In this document: positions 1 through 9,973 of the stretch, one piece after another | Numbering within the stretch: position 1 is the stretch's first letter | Layout: each line of letters opens with the position of its first letter | Source of the DNA: Agaricus subrufescens | Lineage: Eukaryota; Basidiomycota; Agaricomycetes; Agaricales; Agaricaceae | DNA: 64,000 nucleotides | Direction of reading: 5' to 3' | NCBI GenBank assembly: GCA_029945375.1 | Contig: CM057063.1 | Location: 1-64,000 of the forward strand | The notes under the pieces: model-generated | Seen by the model: the letters and a program-made list of their open reading frames with translations, nothing else | What the model was told of the DNA's origin: nothing | Database searches by the model: none | Program-made: the position numbers and the translations under genes

Positions 1-149
1 TGTATATAAGTAGCTTGTCTTGGTGTCCTTAAGACCCAGACTTAACAACATCAGTTGTGCTTTGTCATCTCATCTCTCTGCTTATCTAAGATCACTGCTC
101 TTTCCCCATTTATCTCTCAAGATTACTTAGGTAAGCAAGATTTGTGATA
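1..149 (+). repeat. 3' end of left LTR of element 1
   Basis: This stretch matches the last 149 bp of the full LTR at 7545-7693 with two visible differences (t/c near 90 and a/g near 124). It contains the TATA box (3-10) and the presumed RNA start region, and ends in TTTGTGATA at 149, where inverted pol sequence begins at once. In an unrearranged element, a primer-binding site would follow here instead. Confidence 0.9.
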
Positions 150-2714
150 GCTGTTGTGGGCGATTTTTCATCCGCTGACACATATCACAGCCTTTAACAT
201 AGTTCTTGACAAATATAGACATACTAGGCCACCAATAGTTTCTAGAAACCAATTCATATGTTTTCCATCGTCCTGGATGTCCTGCTGAGGGCAAGTCATG
301 ATGAATCTGGACAATACGACGTCTCAGATGATCATCTATGCTTTTAGGGATGTAGACCTTTCCTCTATATAGTAGTAGACCATTTTCATAGTTCCAATCC
401 TGTAGTGATTTTCCAAATTCACGAGGACCAGACTGTAAAAGTGACTTATAGTCCTTTGTCACATCATCGGAAAGTAATGCTTGTTTGACCTCTTTTAGGA
501 TTTGTTCATCATTTATAGGTGACTCATGAACAGCTTCGATAGCTTGAACAGCGAAAAATTCAGGCTTCAAAAGAATTTGATCCTCATTATCGAAGTTTAC
601 CCCCTCTTCATGGTCTGGCCTCCTGGACAGAGGGTCTTCAGCTTGCATCGTCTTTCCTGGTTTGTGGTATAGGGAATAGTGAAAGCGTGTGAGGTATAGT
701 GCCCACCGGGCTTGTCTCCTAGTCAGTTTTTGTGCTGACTTGAAGTATGTGAGGTTTTGATGATCTGACCAGATCTCAATTATCTTAGGATGTCCCTCTA
801 GAAGATGACGATATTCCTCTAATCCCCTGATAATGGCTAATAACTCTTTGTCATATATTTCATAATTTCGTTCATGAATATCTAATGACTTAGAGAAATA
901 AGCAACTGGGTGCCACAAGCTATCAGTTGGGTCCAGCTGGGAGAGGACTGCACCAGTAGCAAAATCACTTGCATCTGTTGACAGCCTAAAGGGATTTTCA
1001 TCATCTGGGATACGTAGAATAGGAGCAGTGGTGAAAGCCTTTTTCAGCGCTTCAAATGCATTTTGCTGTTCTGCTTCCCAAACCCAAGGTTGATCTTTCT
1101 TGGTCAGATTGGTGAGTGGCTTGACAATTTTGGAAAAGTCTTTAATAAACCTGCGATAGTAATTCGCAAATCCAATAAATGCCTGAACATGTTTAACCTT
1201 AGTAGGTACTGGCCACTCAAGAACTCCATTGAGTTTCTCCTCATCCATTTCGACCTTGTTATGGGAAATGACCATTCCAAGATATTTCATACTTGTTTGT
1301 TCAAAGGAACACTTTTATGCTTTAGCAAATAGGTCATTTTCTCGAAGTCTTTTCAGCACTTCTTTGACCAGTTTCTGATGTTCCTTTTTATCATTCCCAA
1401 ATATAAGGATATCATCTAAGTACACCATAACTTGTCCTTTACGAATCAAGTCTCCAAGTATATTGTTCATCATACTTTGGAATGTGGCTGGTGCATTAGA
1501 GAAACCAAAATACATAACCGTTGCTTCAAATAGTCCACGTCGTGTTATAAAAGCAGTTTTCCATTCATCTCCCTTTTTGATGCGGACATTGTTATATCCC
1601 CATCTAAGGTCAATTTTTGTGAATATTGAAGCTTGACTGAGAGATTCAATCAAGTCAGAGATTCTTGGAATAGGATAACGGTTTTTGACAGTGATTCCAT
1701 TGAGTGCACGGTAATCCATGACTGGTCGAAGACTGCCATCTTTCTTTTTGACAAAGAAGAATGGGGCAGCAATTGGACTTGTAGAAGGTCGTATATAACC
1801 TTTACGGAGTTCTTCATCAATCCATAAATCAAGAGAATTTCTCTCTTTTGGAGACAAAGGATAGACCTTAGCTGGTTTGGGAAGCATTGCGCCTTCAACA
1901 AACTCAATTCCATGGTCATATTCCTTTCTAGTTGGCATACGTTCTGACTTGACTTTAGAAAACACGTCACCATACTCATGTAGCCATTCTGGCACATGTT
2001 CCTTCCAGTTCTTAGTATCTTCATCGTCAAGTTCCTCTTCTATGTCTTTGTCGAACATAGATGCTATCACCATAGCTTGTTGGCGATCGTCAGGGTCATT
2101 TACATCGACCCAATTAATATGTGGATTATCCATGTCTTCATCACCTAAGTCGTCCAATGAAGATTCCCATGGATTATCAGAGTCGAGAGAAAGCTCGTTG
2201 GCACCAGCTTCTACATCTCGTGTTTTACGGGCTTTACTGGTACATGTATCCGGGCACCTGGTGAACTCCCATTCCCCATTGTGCCAATCAATAGTTGGAT
2301 TGTGTTTATACAAGTATGAATATCCAATCATCATATTCTTGTCCCCTAACTGAGTGACAAAGAGATAATGTGTGGACTTGTGAGAACCAATCTCAACATA
2401 GGCACGGACATATTCATTAATCTGTCCAGATTTATTTGGAGTTCCATCCGCATTGATTACTCTATACGGTGAAGCCAATTTATGTGTAGCCAGGTTATTT
2501 TGTTTGACAAACTCTTTGTCGATGAAGTTTGTTGTGGCTCCCGAATCAACTAAAGCCTCGGTCTGCACTTTTGTGCCGTATACCCATAGTGTTACTGGAA
2601 GTCTAAAAGAAGAAGTCTTGTTGCGCGATATATTATTTACACAAGCATCCAGTACTACTTCAGAACTATCTGAGCCAACATGAGGTATACTACTTCCAGA
2701 CTGTAGATCACAGA
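150..2714 (-). pseudogene. pol: pol, front part: protease, reverse transcriptase, RNase H, integrase N-terminus
   Basis: Reading down the minus strand, an aspartic protease with DSGAT lies near 2545-2560. Reverse transcriptase follows, with its catalytic YLDD near 1420-1432, then RNase H (TDAS near 975-985, SDHQNL near 755-772) and the HHCC zinc-binding start of integrase ending CDMC near 170-185. The frame is -1 relative to gag, so a -1 frameshift is expected for expression. A single in-frame TAA at 1315-1317 interrupts the fingers/palm-to-thumb part of reverse transcriptase; sequence on both sides is otherwise in one frame and conserved. The coding sequence stops abruptly at 150, where LTR sequence in the opposite orientation begins; its natural continuation is at 5980-7071 on the other strand. 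It is therefore a broken polyprotein gene. Confidence 0.93.
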
Positions 2715-2723
2715 CATTATCCT

Positions 2724-4181
2724 CTACAGTCCTTCCGGAAAATCCATCTGAGCCCTTCCTTTAAGCTTTTTGGAGCCCGTCGGCTTCCCAGATCCCTTCA
2801 GCACATCACCGATTTGTGCTACAGCCTTTGTTTCAACAGGCGTGGAATCAGGAAGTTCTTCGATGGTCGCGCTGTTGACGGTGACAACCTCAGAAGGGGT
2901 TTCTGGGTCATCATCATCCATAGAATTGAGCAACTCGACTAGTCGAGTCTTGAAGTTTTTGGGTTTATAAGTACCATTTGAAGATCCAGATGACGAGGAT
3001 GGAGTTGGTTTAGAAGAAGATGGAGTAGACTTCTGAGGACGTTTACTCTCATTGCCAGGTTTATCATAGCAGTCACTAGTATTGTGGGTCTTAGATTTTG
3101 TCTTCAACCCTTTGCCAGCACAGATTTGACAGTATTTCTGTACCTTCTCTTGACTACTAGCCTCTTTGGTTTTCTTCTTTTTCGCCTGATCAATCTCCAT
3201 AGCATATGGATCCTTGTTGCCACTACCACTTGCATTTCCGCTGTCGCCGAAAATGACACCTTGAGCCTTATCAGGGTGAAGGAGTTTGAATGCCTTAAGC
3301 AATAACTGGAGATATTCATCCCAAGTTTTTGGCGCCAAATTATTGATTTCATACATGATAAGCGATTTTCGCAACTCATCAGGTATAACATCTTTCAACT
3401 TGTCAATGTGGACTTCATCAGGATAGTCAACAATCCTAGCCAAAGTACGATAATGTTCCACAAATTTGACAAAGTTTTTCTTGGCAAGCTCCTTATTGCC
3501 CCATAGTGCTGCCAATTCCTTCTTAGCACCTTCCTTATCGTCCCTTTGTCCATAAATACTCTTCAATTCCTTAACAAAGTTTTCCCAGTTTCCAAGAGGT
3601 TGATCCATTTGAACCTTGACAAAATAGTCCTTCATATAAGTGCTAGCTGGTGCACGTAATCGAGTAAGTGCACATATGATTTTCTGGTGGTCAGTGACGA
3701 TTCCAGAAGCTGCACAGTATAGGGCCATTTGATTTAACCAATCATCTAGCTGCATTTTATTCTCAGATCCAGCATAGGTCGGAGGTTCAGGAACTCTGGT
3801 TTTTGCAACACCAGAGTTAGCATCAGCAGGAGTTTGGCCTATCTGATTTTGAAGAAGATTAACTCTTGCTTCAAGGTTCAACAATGAAGACAGCCTGGCC
3901 TCAAGAATAGCGATTCGAGAGTATGCCCTATCGAGTGCCTCATTATAATGGGAAGATAATCCTTCAACTTCTTCGTCAATATACTCTTTCATAGTTTCAG
4001 TATCCACTGTGTGGGCATTGCGAAGTAGATGAGCCAGGGCTGCACGAGGCGGTTCATCAGCCATGTTGAGAACAGCAAAGTTAACTCCATGAGAAACTCG
4101 GTTCGCCCAGGCATCAGCATTATCTTCTGGCATAACCACAGATGAAGAGTATGGGATGTAGTTGGGAATGAAGTCAGACAT
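2724..4181 (-). CDS. gag: gag, element 1
   Basis: The 485-residue reading frame has the layout of basidiomycete gypsy Gag. A coiled N-terminal region spans about residues 60-115, and the retrotransposon gag domain (capsid-like, with the YAGSENKMQLDDWLNQ-type segment) about residues 125-300. A basic, serine-rich tail holds one zinc-knuckle-like Cys motif (CQIC followed by a His and Cys, about residues 345-370). It ends 9 nt before the first pol codons that must be read in the -1 frame. No internal stop is seen, so Gag itself may still be intact. It starts at ATG 4181, 110 nt after the end of the preceding extra ORF. Confidence 0.88.
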   Translation of the reverse strand: MSDFIPNYIPYSSSVVMPEDNADAWANRVSHGVNFAVLNMADEPPRAALAHLLRNAHTVDTETMKEYIDEEVEGLSSHYNEALDRAYSRIAILEARLSSLLNLEARVNLLQNQIGQTPADANSGVAKTRVPEPPTYAGSENKMQLDDWLNQMALYCAASGIVTDHQKIICALTRLRAPASTYMKDYFVKVQMDQPLGNWENFVKELKSIYGQRDDKEGAKKELAALWGNKELAKKNFVKFVEHYRTLARIVDYPDEVHIDKLKDVIPDELRKSLIMYEINNLAPKTWDEYLQLLLKAFKLLHPDKAQGVIFGDSGNASGSGNKDPYAMEIDQAKKKKTKEASSQEKVQKYCQICAGKGLKTKSKTHNTSDCYDKPGNESKRPQKSTPSSSKPTPSSSSGSSNGTYKPKNFKTRLVELLNSMDDDDPETPSEVVTVNSATIEELPDSTPVETKAVAQIGDVLKGSGKPTGSKKLKGRAQMDFPEGL

Positions 4182-4291
4182 GGTCTAAGTAACCTTGTCA
4201 ATAATGAACAATAAAGTTTGTCGTGAAAGAAGTGCAAATAAAAAGAAAATCACACATAGCCAATGCCAGTCAAAGACAGTAGATCTCCATT

Positions 4292-5008
4292 TTAAGGTAA
4301 TGTAATGTTTAGAGATAGCAATTCCTGTCTAATTTCTACCAATCTAGTAGCTAAGTTGCTAAAAGACACTGCTTTAATTCGTTTACAGGCTCCTTTAAGT
4401 TTTCTCCAGTCTCCATTTTTGAATTTATGACCTATCTTTTCAATATCTCTCTCAATAACCTGCAATCTATTGAACCAATCCCAGAGTGGGTCGTTCAATT
4501 CCTCTTCTGCCGATTTCTCCTGCGGAAGAGTGAGTTCTGAGACCCTTTGTTCAAAGGCCTTGAAAACAGGTTCGAGACGATCCAGAGTAGGTTGGATAAC
4601 CTGTTTGAACTCTTGAATACGTAAGAGATACTTGGTTTTCTTGATATGAAGATCAGGTGGGATAGGTGGAGAGAGTGTGGGAAGTTTTGGAACAGCTGGA
4701 GTAATGCGGTCCAAAAGTGGAGGAGAGCTTGCAATTCGTTCTTCCAAAGTTTTACGTTCTTTGGTGAGTCGTTGAAGAAGTGACATTTGATTCATTTCAT
4801 CTTCATGGTCCTTCCTGATCTCAGCATATTCTTCTGGCGACAGAACACGCTTGATGAGAGGGACAGGAGGGGGAGGATGATAGTGTTTGGTAGGACGACC
4901 AATATGTTTGGTTCGGTTTTTCATATCTTTGGTCATTTCAAAACGACCAGGTTTCCAGGTCATTTCGTCATGATAATGAATGACATCAGATTTTTTGACT
5001 TTTGGCAT
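4292..5008 (-). CDS. Extra ORF upstream of gag, unknown function
   Basis: This 238-residue open frame sits between the 5' LTR and gag, in the same orientation as gag. It is rich in Lys, Glu and Pro, with a proline stretch near residue 45, a likely helical and charged stretch near residues 65-95, and a second helical half from about residue 130. No zinc finger, protease, envelope-like or other known motif was recognised. It has an ATG start and no internal stop, and uses sequence that would otherwise be a long leader. Additional ORFs before gag are not standard for chromoviruses. It could be an accessory retrotransposon protein or an N-terminal Gag segment separated by a stop, but I cannot tell which. 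Confidence 0.55.
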   Translation of the reverse strand: MPKVKKSDVIHYHDEMTWKPGRFEMTKDMKNRTKHIGRPTKHYHPPPPVPLIKRVLSPEEYAEIRKDHEDEMNQMSLLQRLTKERKTLEERIASSPPLLDRITPAVPKLPTLSPPIPPDLHIKKTKYLLRIQEFKQVIQPTLDRLEPVFKAFEQRVSELTLPQEKSAEEELNDPLWDWFNRLQVIERDIEKIGHKFKNGDWRKLKGACKRIKAVSFSNLATRLVEIRQELLSLNITLP

Positions 5009-5679
5009 GGCTAAGGCAACAAGTGGTGTGAATACAACATCTCTATTTCAGCAGATGAGGTACAAATAAAGAAAGTGGGTCTTGATGTGTATCTTGATGG
5101 GAGAGTCGACGTCATATCCAGTTTCTCACACTGGCTTATGGAGGGGGAGTATCAGATCTCAGTGTGCTTCCACACACACTGCAAAGGTTTGTATTACACA
5201 AATCCTAAGTCGCTACTAACAAGACTCAACCGTCAACGACAAAGATATGCCTCATGGTTTTATCAAGTCAGTTTCCAGTAATAGGAATAAGCTGACACCC
5301 CTTACGCCTAGGGTCCGGCAAGTGGATTAGGTAAGACACCATAAAAGGTAGTCCCTATGACATAATAGTCCAACACTGAATATCAGGGTCATCACAAACA
5401 CCATCACAAACATTGATCCATCAATGCCAAACATGGACAAACAATGCCAAACAAATGACAAGGTGTTGCCAATCATGGACAAAGTTGGTCAAATAGTGAC
5501 AAATAGTGTCAAAATAGTGACAAACAATGACAAACAATGCCAAGACAAAGCCAAAGGCCTTCTCCATAAGTCAATAGCTCTTTGCAGCAACTATGACTGA
5601 AATGCCCCCAATGCCCAAACAAGAATACACATCTGCAAACAACCCAGACATGATTGCCAAACAATCATGCCCAAAAGAG

Positions 5680-5691
5680 CAGACTTAACAA
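5680..5691 (-). promoter_or_regulatory. Putative self-priming primer-binding site, element 1
   Basis: Read on the minus strand, TTGTTAAGTCTG starts two bases after the end of the inverted LTR. It is the exact reverse complement of CAGACTTAACAA inside the LTR (37-48 and 7581-7592), 34 nt downstream of the TATA box. No tRNA-like TGG primer site is present. This fits the Tf1/sushi mode, where the 5' end of the RNA folds back to prime reverse transcription. Confidence 0.7.
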
Positions 5692-5693
5692 AC

Positions 5694-5978
5694 TATCACA
5701 AATCTTGCTTACCTAAGTAACCTTGTAGAGAACATTCTAGAAGGTTCTAGAATGTTCTAGAATGGTCTGGACTGCTCTAGAACAATTAGGTAATTAAGGT
5801 CTTCTAACTTATGGCACAGAGAATAAAGAACGTTGAATATCTCAACAATTACTAGGCCGTTTCGGGTGATATGGGTATCAGTAGAAACGGTTTGATCAGG
5901 GCTTTCCAACGGTGCCCAATTTGTAAGAATCGGATCAGCCGTTGGTAAGATATAACGTAATCTTCCAAATCTGTGACA
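5694..5978 (-). repeat. Inverted LTR of element 1 with internal deletion
   Basis: The reverse complement matches LTR positions 7125-7377 and 7662-7693, apparently without mismatch, and lacks the 284 bp between them (7378-7661). The missing part contains the TATA box and the self-priming complement. This LTR is directly upstream of gag on the minus strand, so gag has lost its promoter. The LTR terminus CTGTGACA ends at 5978 and pol resumes at 5979. Confidence 0.92.
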
Positions 5979-5979
5979 A

Positions 5980-7071
5980 CAGCCCTATGGACTGCTTATT
6001 CCAAACAAGGTACCTAATGGTCCTTGGGAAATTATATCTACCGACCTTATTACTCAATTACCTGAGTCAAATGGCTATGACGCAATATGTGTTGTTGTTG
6101 ACAGATTAACAAAACGAGCTCACTTCTATCCCATTAACAACCGGTTCACCTCACAAGATCTAGCGCAATTACTATATGATAGGATATATCCCCTACATGG
6201 ATTGCCATTACAGATCATATCTGATAGAGGAGTACAGTATTCAGCTGAACTCTTCCAGAATTGGTGTCGGATATTGGGTATTGAGTCAACTATGTCAACA
6301 GCCTACCATCCTCAAACAGATGGTCAAACTGAGCGTGTTAACCAGACTCTGGAACAGTACCTACGGTGTTATGTTGATTATAACCTCACCAACTGGTCAG
6401 ACCTGCTTTCATCAGCAGAGTTTGCATACAACAACCAAGCACATGAAGGTACTAAGGAATCACCATTTTTCCTTGAGTATGGTCGGCATCCACGAGCAGG
6501 ACCTATTGTCAAGGCGACTACCCATGTTGACCTTAATGACATAACATATAAAAGACAAGAGGCACAAGAGCAGGCGAAAGCAGCTCTTATACTTGCAGCA
6601 GAAAGAATGAAATGGTACTATGACCAAGGGGTCCAGAAAGTTCCCTTTAGAGTTGGAGATAAAGTACTACTCAATCTCAAGGATTATCAGACAACAGAGC
6701 GAGCATTACGACCACGTTTTGAGGGACCATTTGAAATCATTGAACAACTGTCCCCTGTAACATTCAGGTTACGTATGCCAGCTCGATATCGTTCTATACA
6801 TCCAGTCTTTCATGCTAGCAAGTTAGTCACCTACTCTGAACCCACCATCCTCGGACAAAAACCACCAGCACCACCACCTATCCAAATTGGTGGACATGAT
6901 GAATGGGAAGTCGAAAAGATTCTCCAACACCGAGTTCGTAACAGGAAGAATGAATTCCTAGTTAGATGGAAAGGGTTTACCCAAGGAGATGATACCTGGG
7001 AACCAGAATCAAACCTTAAAAATGCGACTGAAAAGATTCAGGAGTATTTCCATCATAATCCCAAGCACTAG
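5980..7071 (+). pseudogene. pol: pol, back part: integrase core and chromodomain
   Basis: The open frame begins at the inversion breakpoint and runs to a stop at 7069-7071. It encodes the integrase catalytic core: the first Asp in the STDL segment near 6038, the second in SDRGVQY near 6221-6240, and the Glu in the TERVN segment near 6333. An SH3-like GPF/Y segment follows near 6720-6740, then a C-terminal chromodomain (LVRWKGF near 6958-6978, DTWEP near 6990-7003). Chromodomains direct chromovirus integration to marked chromatin. The protein start is missing, because the N-terminal half of integrase is at 150-300 on the minus strand. Joined in frame, the halves meet at a Pro-Gln-Gln-Pro stretch. 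Confidence 0.93.
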
Positions 7072-7110
7072 ACTTAGGGAACTGGATAACTTCTCATCAG
7101 AGTTCGAACC

Positions 7111-7124
7111 AAAAGAGAGGGTAA
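7111..7124 (+). promoter_or_regulatory. Polypurine tract of element 1
   Basis: The purine run AAAAGAGAGGG followed by TAA lies immediately before the LTR start TGTCACAG. This is the position and composition expected for plus-strand DNA priming. Confidence 0.7.
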
Positions 7125-7693
7125 TGTCACAGATTTGGAAGATTACGTTATATCTTACCAACGGCTGATCCGATTCTTACAAATTGGGCACCGTTGGAAA
7201 GCCCTGATCAAACCGTTTCTACTGATACCCATATCACCCGAAACGGCCTAGTAATTGTTGAGATATTCAACGTTCTTTATTCTCTGTGCCATAAGTTAGA
7301 AGACCTTAATTACCTAATTGTTCTAGAGCAGTCCAGACCATTCTAGAACATTCTAGAACCTTCTAGAATGTTCTCTATCACATCATTATCGCACCATTAC
7401 CCAGAGTAACCCAGAGTAACTCAGAGTAGTAAAGGGATTGTTCCTATTGGTTGGTTATTATTAGAGTAGCTAAACTTAGATACATTATTAGTCATGACTA
7501 GAGTCCCTGGGGTCATTGGTAGTGTCCCGGGTCCTTCTCAGATGTGTATATAAGTAGCTTGTCTTGGTGTCCTTAAGACCCAGACTTAACAACATCAGTT
7601 GTGCTTTGTCATCCCATCTCTCTGCTTATCTAAGATCACTGCTCTTTCCCCATTTATCTCTCAAGGTTACTTAGGTAAGCAAGATTTGTGATA
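7125..7693 (+). repeat. Full-length LTR of element 1
   Basis: The 569-bp LTR begins TGTCACAG and ends TTTGTGATA, giving short imperfect terminal inverted repeats. It contains overlapping TTCTAGAA-type palindromes near 7320-7372, a short direct repeat (ACCCAGAGTA) near 7400-7420, a TATA box at 7547-7554 and the self-priming complement at 7581-7592. The 5 bp following it is CGTGT. The matching left flank is outside the window, so the target duplication cannot be checked. Confidence 0.92.
7547..7592 (+). promoter_or_regulatory. LTR core promoter and RNA 5' end of element 1
   Basis: TATATAAG at 7547-7554 is followed 34 nt later by CAGACTTAACAA at 7581, which is complementary to the primer site at 5680-5691. 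The spacing matches a fungal TATA-to-start distance, so this segment probably begins the RNA. Confidence 0.6.
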
Positions 7694-7759
7694 CGTGTAC
7701 ATCTCACTTGGTAATTATACACAAATGTGTTCTAATTTTTTTCCCTTTTCCTTTAACAG

Positions 7760-9251
7760 TTTGTGTTTCGGATTAACTTTGGGCTGGAGGGTCACTGTCT
7801 GTGGATCTCGACTCCAGTATATCAGCAGATTATTTCTCAACCACTGGTACAGCGAGGCGAGAAGAGCTTTGGTTATGAGATACCGTTGGAATACTGGGGA
7901 GGCTCACCATGCAAGGACAGAATAATATCTATCCAGGCTGCTTTTGAATGCAGTGAGTGGACACTTATATTTTGTGACCACAATGTTATGATATCATTCC
8001 ACATCATGGCCCTTCGGAGTATACCTCTTGAATCAGATCTTACGCCAAAGTCAAATAATAGAGAAAAATCAGAATCTTCAGATGAAGTAAGTAATACTTT
8101 TCATTGTATAAAGTTTACACTCAGCCTATAATATTACATAGATCTGGCCTCTGATTTGGAGTGCTTCTCATGGTCCCTGTGTTATGTCAGAGTTGGAATT
8201 ATTCAACTCCGGTCTTTGTCAGTTCCAGAAAAATGTCATCTCTGATGGTGATTACCGACCAATCTGGAATGTGGTGAAACAGAGGCAAGATGTCTTCAAT
8301 GGTTATGGTGCACAGGAGGCAAATGATATGCTAGTGAATGCCTGCATATTCCCTTTGACCCCTGCATATGACATATGCAGCTCACCTACACTGTGGTCAC
8401 AATTTACTGCCAACGTAATCAAATATCGACAGGATCGTTTCATTATAGGATATGGTGCAGTCCTCCCAAATGGCCATACCTTACCAACCGTCAGCGGAAC
8501 TCCATTTCGTTTCAACACTTCTGCCCATAATGACTTCCTCAGCACTGTTTCATGTTATCGGAGGGTTTCCTTCCAAGCTTCTTGCGCATACCTTGAAAAG
8601 ATTCAGTTGTTTAATCTGCATGATACCAATGCAGTCATTAATTGTGAAGGATATGGTGGTAGGTTTGTAATATGTTGCATAAACTTTACTAATGCCTTCA
8701 CAGACTATACAACAAAGGGCAGCTACACATCATTGGTTAACCCGATGGAACCTATCAATCTCAAAATGCGGGCTGGAACTCAGTACAAGCTGCTCAAGAT
8801 ATATGCTATTCAATATCAGCTTACAAATAGCAGTGGAGATAAACAATTGAAGGAACTTCATAGGATATATACTCCAATTGTTGCCCAACCAAGTGCTTCT
8901 TGGCCCATCACCATCAAGGTATGTTTTGCCTGATTACCATTCCAGTTCTTACTGATATTATACCATACAAAGAGTATCACACAAATGCAGATTGATGTGA
9001 AGGACGAGTTTCACAAAACAACAATAGGACCTTACAGCTTCCACTTGTTTGTTTCGGCAGTGATCACTCATACCACACTCAAAACAAAAGAAACTAGAGT
9101 CAAATTTCTTTCCGGAAGGCGTACTAAAGTCAACCCAAGACCATTGGCAAAGCGGGTTGACTATACACTTGAGAGAGTGACAAAGAGGAAACAGAAGAAT
9201 AACGATGACAAGGCAAGGCCTAACAAGATGACGAAGGTAGCAAAAACATGA
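7760..9251 (+). pseudogene. Unknown basidiomycete protein, 5' end lost to retroelement
   Basis: Three exons fit together in phase 0: 7760-8086, 8142-8918 and 8991-9251, with introns of 55 and 72 bp (GTAAGT...CATAG and GTATGT...GCAG). The product is at least 454 residues, ending in a Lys/Arg-rich tail that could be a nuclear signal. The first exon is preceded by a good acceptor (CTTTAACAG, ending at 7759), so at least one more exon lay upstream. The LTR of element 1 ends only 66 bp before this acceptor, so the start of the gene is missing or displaced. I recognise no domain. Codon continuity and clean introns show it was a real gene; whether anything is still expressed is unknown. Confidence 0.65.
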
Positions 9252-9645
9252 ATAACCCATATATATCATACTATGTTACATTGTCTATGATAAGGATTCA
9301 TTTGAGTTGCGCATTCTTAAAGTTCACCAGAGTCGGGGACTGGCGTGTGAGCGCCACTACGATTGATATTCAAACAGCCTGGTCTGAGATATTACCAAAC
9401 TCGGACCTCATCCGATGACTTCGGTACCGTCTTTAAATTCTCGACCGTCTTTAAAGCGGATATCCTTGATCCTCATTGACTGTATTTCAGACAACCAATA
9501 AAACACAAAGTTTGTAGGTATCATAGCAAATATCATACTATATCTGGGAAAATGCTAGTGCATGGCAGGAGTCCAGCAGCTATTCAAAGCATATTTGAGA
9601 TGAGTGAGAAGACGCGGGCTTGATGTGCAGAAGCATCAAGAAAAC
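9252..9645. other. Intergenic, no gene seen
   Basis: No convincing coding sequence or RNA gene is visible between the unknown gene and the MITE-like repeat. A short near-repeat (accgtctttaaa... / gaccgtctttaaa) occurs near 9427-9455. Confidence 0.5.
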
Positions 9646-9973
9646 GTCAAAATACTTTTTGGTACCTTTCCTACTTATGTTACTTGTCACAAGTACGAAA
9701 AGCATATTTTTTTAAAAAAAGGAGAGGTACTTGTGAAGAGTAAAATTGCATACTGACTGAGTACTTCTTGCCCTTTTGAGCCCTTATACCATTACTCATG
9801 GCCTCCTAATGCAAACTTATTCCACTTATTTCTTCGTATTATCGTAGCGTAAGGCATTTACTTTTTGATGGCATCAAAAAGTAATTTTTTGAGTAGACAA
9901 AATTACTTCTTTCCCTACTTTTGAGGCCGAAAAGTAGTAAAAAGTAGCAAAAAGTAGAAAAAAGTATTTTGAC
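9646..9973. mobile_element. MITE-like element with 15-bp terminal inverted repeats
   Basis: GTCAAAATACTTTTT at 9646-9660 is the exact reverse complement of AAAAAGTATTTTGAC at 9959-9973. The 328-bp unit has no coding capacity, is AT-rich and carries many copies of AAAAGTA and its complement throughout. This is the form of a non-autonomous DNA transposon. No clear target duplication is seen in the flanks, so the superfamily is unassigned. Confidence 0.5.

Larger units (their letters stand above)
1..7693. mobile_element. Rearranged Ty3/gypsy chromovirus (element 1)
   Basis: This is a chromodomain Ty3/gypsy retrotransposon in which gag and the first part of pol (150-5978) lie on the minus strand, while the rest of pol (5980-7071) and a full LTR (7125-7693) lie on the plus strand. 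Both ends show LTR sequence in plus orientation and a third LTR copy is inverted at 5694-5978. Pol is split inside integrase just after the zinc-binding HHCC region. The reading frame is continuous if the two halves are placed end to end, and the 5 bp ACAGC/GCTGT occurs at both break sites (150-154 and 5979-5983). This is what self-integration of a linear cDNA into its own pol gene would give. The element also has a stop codon in pol, so it is not autonomous. The left LTR starts outside the window. Confidence 0.9.

Noticed and set aside
5694..5978. Inverted LTR as evidence of a separate nested insertion
   Set aside because: No independent target duplication surrounds it, and the pol frame is continuous across the two breakpoints with a shared 5 bp, which fits autointegration better.
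7378..7661. The 284 bp missing from the inverted LTR as a spliced intron
   Set aside because: The ends are TC...TC rather than GT...AG, so it is a deletion.
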